A DNA stretch of 64,000 nucleotides. Source: Roseburia_C sp031555935. GTDB lineage: Bacteria > Bacillota > Clostridia > Lachnospirales > Lachnospiraceae. Positions 61,406 through 64,000 of this stretch are shown here, in pieces. The notes beneath the pieces were generated by a model. That model searched no databases and had not been told where the DNA came from. It saw only the letters and a program-made list of their open reading frames with translations. Location: positions 318,955 to 382,954 of the forward strand of contig JAVBTX010000006.1 in NCBI GenBank assembly GCA_031555935.1, written 5' to 3'. The translations under genes were made by a program, and so were the position numbers. Within the stretch, counting starts at the first letter, position 1, and each line of letters opens with the position of its first letter.

Positions 61406-62548
61406 TTAACGAATCCCCCTATTTGTACCTATGTTAAGTCTTCCATTTGTATTACTCTCTACATATATATCCCAATTAGTTTTTTTTGATTTCCATTGAC
61501 CAATTGTATCTGCAAACGTATTATATGAAATGTCCACATTATGATAGCCTTGCATCCTAATACAAGCTTCTTTTACATTATAAAATTGATTTTCTGTGAT
61601 TTTTATATCAGAACTATAGCTGCCAATATTATAATTTCCAGCATGATTTCCAATTCCCCTTAAAACATTATCAAAAATATTATCTGAAACTCTTATATTT
61701 TTACTTCTATATTCATTTCTATAATCATTAAATTTACAATAAGGACTGCAGCTTGGTGACACAAACGCTTCAATCTGAATAACTTCATTGTCGTATGATC
61801 CATTATAATCTTTTGTCAGCCCATACACCAAATTCTGAAATGTACAATTCTGTATGGCTGCGGTATCAATACTTGTCAATTCAAAAACATGGCCGACTTT
61901 TCCATTTCTAAAAATACAATCTATAATATTTATATTTTTAGCCCGGGAAAATTTTCCTATTTGCTGACCATGTGTATTCATATCAAATGTAATGCCCTGC
62001 ATGGTAATATTTCCATCTCCACCATATGCTCCGCTTACTTTTTTTGCAGCCTCGTCATCCACGTTAATAAACATGTAGGTATTTTTTCCTTTTTTTAGTG
62101 TTGCATTGCGTTCAGGAGATAATATGGATGTATTGGCATATATCCTATATGGTCCTAATAAAGTAAAAGTTCCATTATAAAATCGTATTGTTAATTTTCC
62201 CTTTTTAGCATTATTCAATAATGCCTGAAAATCATATGTTGGTTCATCTTTTGTAGTGTCCTTCCCTAACTTTACTCCATTCGCATCAATCTTGTATCTA
62301 GTCCAACCATTTGCAGAAAATTCTACCCTTCTTCTTGTGTAATCAGTTCCATTAAAATAACTATAGGTCATAGCACCACTCTTACAAGTCAGTTTCCCAT
62401 TATTTTCATAGTTCAAATCAGTTACTGCTAGAGTGTTTTGATTTGTAATTTTAATACCATAAGCGGCATCTACATATGTTACTGAGTCTAATGTTAAAAA
62501 TACCACCATAACGAATAAAACAATGTTCCTTCTCACTAATTTTTTCAT
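61406..62548 (-). CDS. Secreted right-handed beta-helix protein (pectate-lyase fold)
   Basis: Secreted protein of 380 residues. A signal peptide (MKKLVRRNIVLFVMVVFLTL) ends near VDA-AYG at about 29. The rest is a series of beta-helix coils of the pattern NIxxxxFxNx and KNIRVSDNIFDNVLRG, with many Asn, Ile and Gly, as in parallel beta-helix and pectate-lyase-like proteins. No catalytic set of a known lyase was recognised, so carbohydrate binding or depolymerisation is possible but unproven. The gene is visibly more AT-rich than its neighbours, with runs of A and T, and may have been acquired. ATG at 62548 has only a distant AAAGG site. Confidence 0.75.
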   Translation of the reverse strand: MKKLVRRNIVLFVMVVFLTLDSVTYVDAAYGIKITNQNTLAVTDLNYENNGKLTCKSGAMTYSYFNGTDYTRRRVEFSANGWTRYKIDANGVKLGKDTTKDEPTYDFQALLNNAKKGKLTIRFYNGTFTLLGPYRIYANTSILSPERNATLKKGKNTYMFINVDDEAAKKVSGAYGGDGNITMQGITFDMNTHGQQIGKFSRAKNINIIDCIFRNGKVGHVFELTSIDTAAIQNCTFQNLVYGLTKDYNGSYDNEVIQIEAFVSPSCSPYCKFNDYRNEYRSKNIRVSDNIFDNVLRGIGNHAGNYNIGSYSSDIKITENQFYNVKEACIRMQGYHNVDISYNTFADTIGQWKSKKTNWDIYVESNTNGRLNIGTNRGIR

Positions 62549-62687
62549 AATTTCACATAAAACCTTTCCTTTAAATAATTGTATTTTTACCGCCGGCTTC
62601 CATATCACTATATCGCTGTTCCTAACCGAACCTTTTTCAAGCTAGTCTAACAATAACTACCCAATTTAAATTAATCCGAATAAAATT

Positions 62688-63740
62688 TTACGCTATCTTT
62701 GTGCAATTCCCTAAATTGGTGATTAACATCGCATCACCAAAACTAAAGAAACGATATCTTTCTTCTACCGCCTGTTGGTATGCATGTAACACATGTTCTC
62801 TTCCCGCTAATGCCGATACTAACATAACAAGCGTTGACTGCGGCAAATGAAAATTCGTTATCAAGCTGTCAATCACCTTAAACTGATACCCCGGATAAAT
62901 AAAAATCTCCGTCCAGCCACTTTTGGCAGTTAAATATCCATCGGCATCCGCCGCTGACTCTAAGGTTCTGGTACTCGTTGTTCCAACTGAGATAATGCGG
63001 TGGCCGTTTTTCTTGGCCGCATTTATTTTATCAGCTTCCGATTGTTCAATTTGGTAGAATTCGGAATGCATATGATGTTCTAAGACATTTTCCACTTTTA
63101 CCGGCCGAAAGGTTCCAAGCCCGACATGCAATGTTACCTCTGCGACAGATACGCCCATATCTTTTATCCGTGTCAATAATTCCGGTGTAAAATGCAGACC
63201 TGCTGTTGGTGCGGCCGCTGAGCCATCATGCTTTGCATATACCGTCTGATAGCGTGTCTTATCTTCAAGCTGATGTGTTATATATGGAGGCAATGGCATC
63301 TGTCCTAACTGGTCTAATATTTCTTCAAATATTCCTTCGTAGGAAAATTGGATTAATCGGTTGCCCTCTTCGACCACATCTATCACCTCCCCGACTAGAA
63401 TGCCTTCACCAAAGATGATGCGGGTTCCGATTTTTGCTTTTTTCCCAGGTTTGGCTAGCGTCTCCCATATATCATCTTCGTAACGTTTTAATAAGAGTAG
63501 CTCTATCTTGGCTTCACTGCCTTCTTTAACGCCGAATAATCTGGCTGGAATCACCTTTGTATTATTGATAACCAAGCAATCACCTGGCTTTAAATAGTTT
63601 GCAATTTCTTTAAAAACATGGTGCTCTATGACACCGGTTTGTTTATCTAATACCATCAACCGTGAACTGGAACGGTCTGCCAATGGGTCTTGGGCAATCA
63701 GTTCTTCTGGTAGTTCATAATCAAAATCTTTTACTTCCAT
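62688..63740 (-). CDS. queA: S-adenosylmethionine:tRNA ribosyltransferase-isomerase QueA
   Basis: Penultimate step of queuosine synthesis: transfers the ribosyl part of SAM to preQ1 in tRNA. The 350-residue product has DYELPEELIAQDP at the start (about 5-17), HVGLGTFRPVK near 227, and TSTRTLESA near 280, all diagnostic. ATG at 63740 follows AAAGGTG; a longer frame from 63797 covers the promoter region and is not likely to be translated. Neither tgt nor ruvB, frequent neighbours, is on the side visible here. Confidence 0.96.
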   Translation of the reverse strand: MEVKDFDYELPEELIAQDPLADRSSSRLMVLDKQTGVIEHHVFKEIANYLKPGDCLVINNTKVIPARLFGVKEGSEAKIELLLLKRYEDDIWETLAKPGKKAKIGTRIIFGEGILVGEVIDVVEEGNRLIQFSYEGIFEEILDQLGQMPLPPYITHQLEDKTRYQTVYAKHDGSAAAPTAGLHFTPELLTRIKDMGVSVAEVTLHVGLGTFRPVKVENVLEHHMHSEFYQIEQSEADKINAAKKNGHRIISVGTTSTRTLESAADADGYLTAKSGWTEIFIYPGYQFKVIDSLITNFHLPQSTLVMLVSALAGREHVLHAYQQAVEERYRFFSFGDAMLITNLGNCTKIA

Positions 63741-63785
63741 GTGGTTCACCTTTCGTACAATAATCTCAACGTTTTCTCTTTTGAT

Positions 63786-63814
63786 AGTATAGAACACGAA
63801 AAGAAATTTAGCAA
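63786..63814 (-). promoter_or_regulatory. queA promoter
   Basis: Minus strand TTGCTA (63809-63814), a 17-base spacer, TATACT (63786-63791). Confidence 0.6.
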
Positions 63815-63874
63815 CTTTTTAATAAAAATGAGTGATTGTGTCAATATCAATGCATTAACAGGTTCTATAATAAA

Positions 63875-63923
63875 TGTTGGGGTGTACGAGAAATCATACT
63901 CGTGCATTCCAACATTTTTGTTT
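63875..63923 (+). terminator. Perfect wobble-paired hairpin with T-tract
   Basis: A 16-bp stem with three G-U pairs, 63875-63890 with 63899-63914, an 8-base loop, and TTTTTGTTT after it on the plus strand. No plus-strand gene lies just before it. Confidence 0.6.
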
Positions 63924-63975
63924 ATAATAAAAACACCCCCAAGTGCCAGTCTACCAAACAAACCACTCGGAGGTG
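63922..63975 (-). terminator. Terminator of a gene beyond the right edge
   Basis: On the minus strand CACCTCCGAGTG (63975-63964) pairs with CACTTGGGGGTG (63945-63934), with two G-U pairs, followed by TTTTTATTATAA. It should end a transcript entering from beyond 64000. Confidence 0.75.
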
Positions 63976-64000
63976 CATCAATAATGCATAATTATTGTAT

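Overview
The window looks like a chromosome segment of a low-GC, spore-forming member of the Clostridia, most likely a Lachnospiraceae relative. The basis is gene content and order: a yqfC-yqfD-phoH-ybeY sporulation/translation block, a SpoVB-like flippase, a BofC-like protein, a glycine/cysteine-rich small protein of the kind annotated as 'chorion class high-cysteine' in this family, a leucine T-box, Rex, and a probable Re-citrate synthase next to NADP-isocitrate dehydrogenase. No database search was possible, so the taxon is an inference. No rRNA, tRNA, CRISPR array, complete insertion sequence or prophage was seen.

Layout. 1-23673 is almost all minus strand: the radC-mreB-mreC-mreD-PBP2 cell-shape run, then (further upstream on that strand) two flavoproteins, mutS, mutL, miaA and a PLP lyase, then a sporulation/RNA block (rlmH alone; yqfC, yqfD, phoH, a degenerate HD membrane protein, ybeY, a DUF3048 lipoprotein, a SpoVB-like flippase and a BofC-like protein). 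23746-25821 is a short plus-strand segment (zinc-ribbon membrane protein, xpt, hemolysin III). 25855-48390 is minus strand and mostly housekeeping: a TPR/chitobiase-C protein, folD-fhs, ftsK/spoIIIE, uppP, a TepA-like protease, glgA, metY, yebC, a CBS protein, alr with an unaccompanied MazF/NdoA toxin, nnr, rex, an ABC-F ATPase, and the citrate synthase-gntR-icd operon.

48568-50860 is the least understood stretch: four small uncharacterised genes, among them the cysteine-rich 76-residue protein, then a secreted CAP-domain protein. 50936-57183 (minus) holds leuS with its T-box, a secreted protein with an InlB-type repeat joined to a propeller-like region, and a second-type EF-G. 57472-60877 (plus) is a compact aromatic operon (DAHP synthase, tyrA, aroA). 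The right end (minus) has a PilZ protein, an AT-rich secreted beta-helix protein and queA, then 260 bases with two hairpins.

The genes group into cell-wall growth (mre/PBP2, uppP, alr), mismatch repair (mutSL), C1-folate metabolism (fhs, folD), glutamate precursor supply (Re-citrate synthase, icd), aromatic amino acid synthesis, and sporulation. The observations most worth a second look are the degenerate HD protein in the PgpH position, the citrate synthase operon with a 24-bp palindrome over its -10 box, the small-gene cluster around the cysteine-rich protein, the large insertion in PBP2, and several compact regulatory arrangements: divergent overlapping promoters with a probably leaderless rlmH, a hairpin that hides the trhA ribosome site, a palindrome over the aro promoter, and a Rex box at rex. 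No clearly new multi-gene system was recognised.
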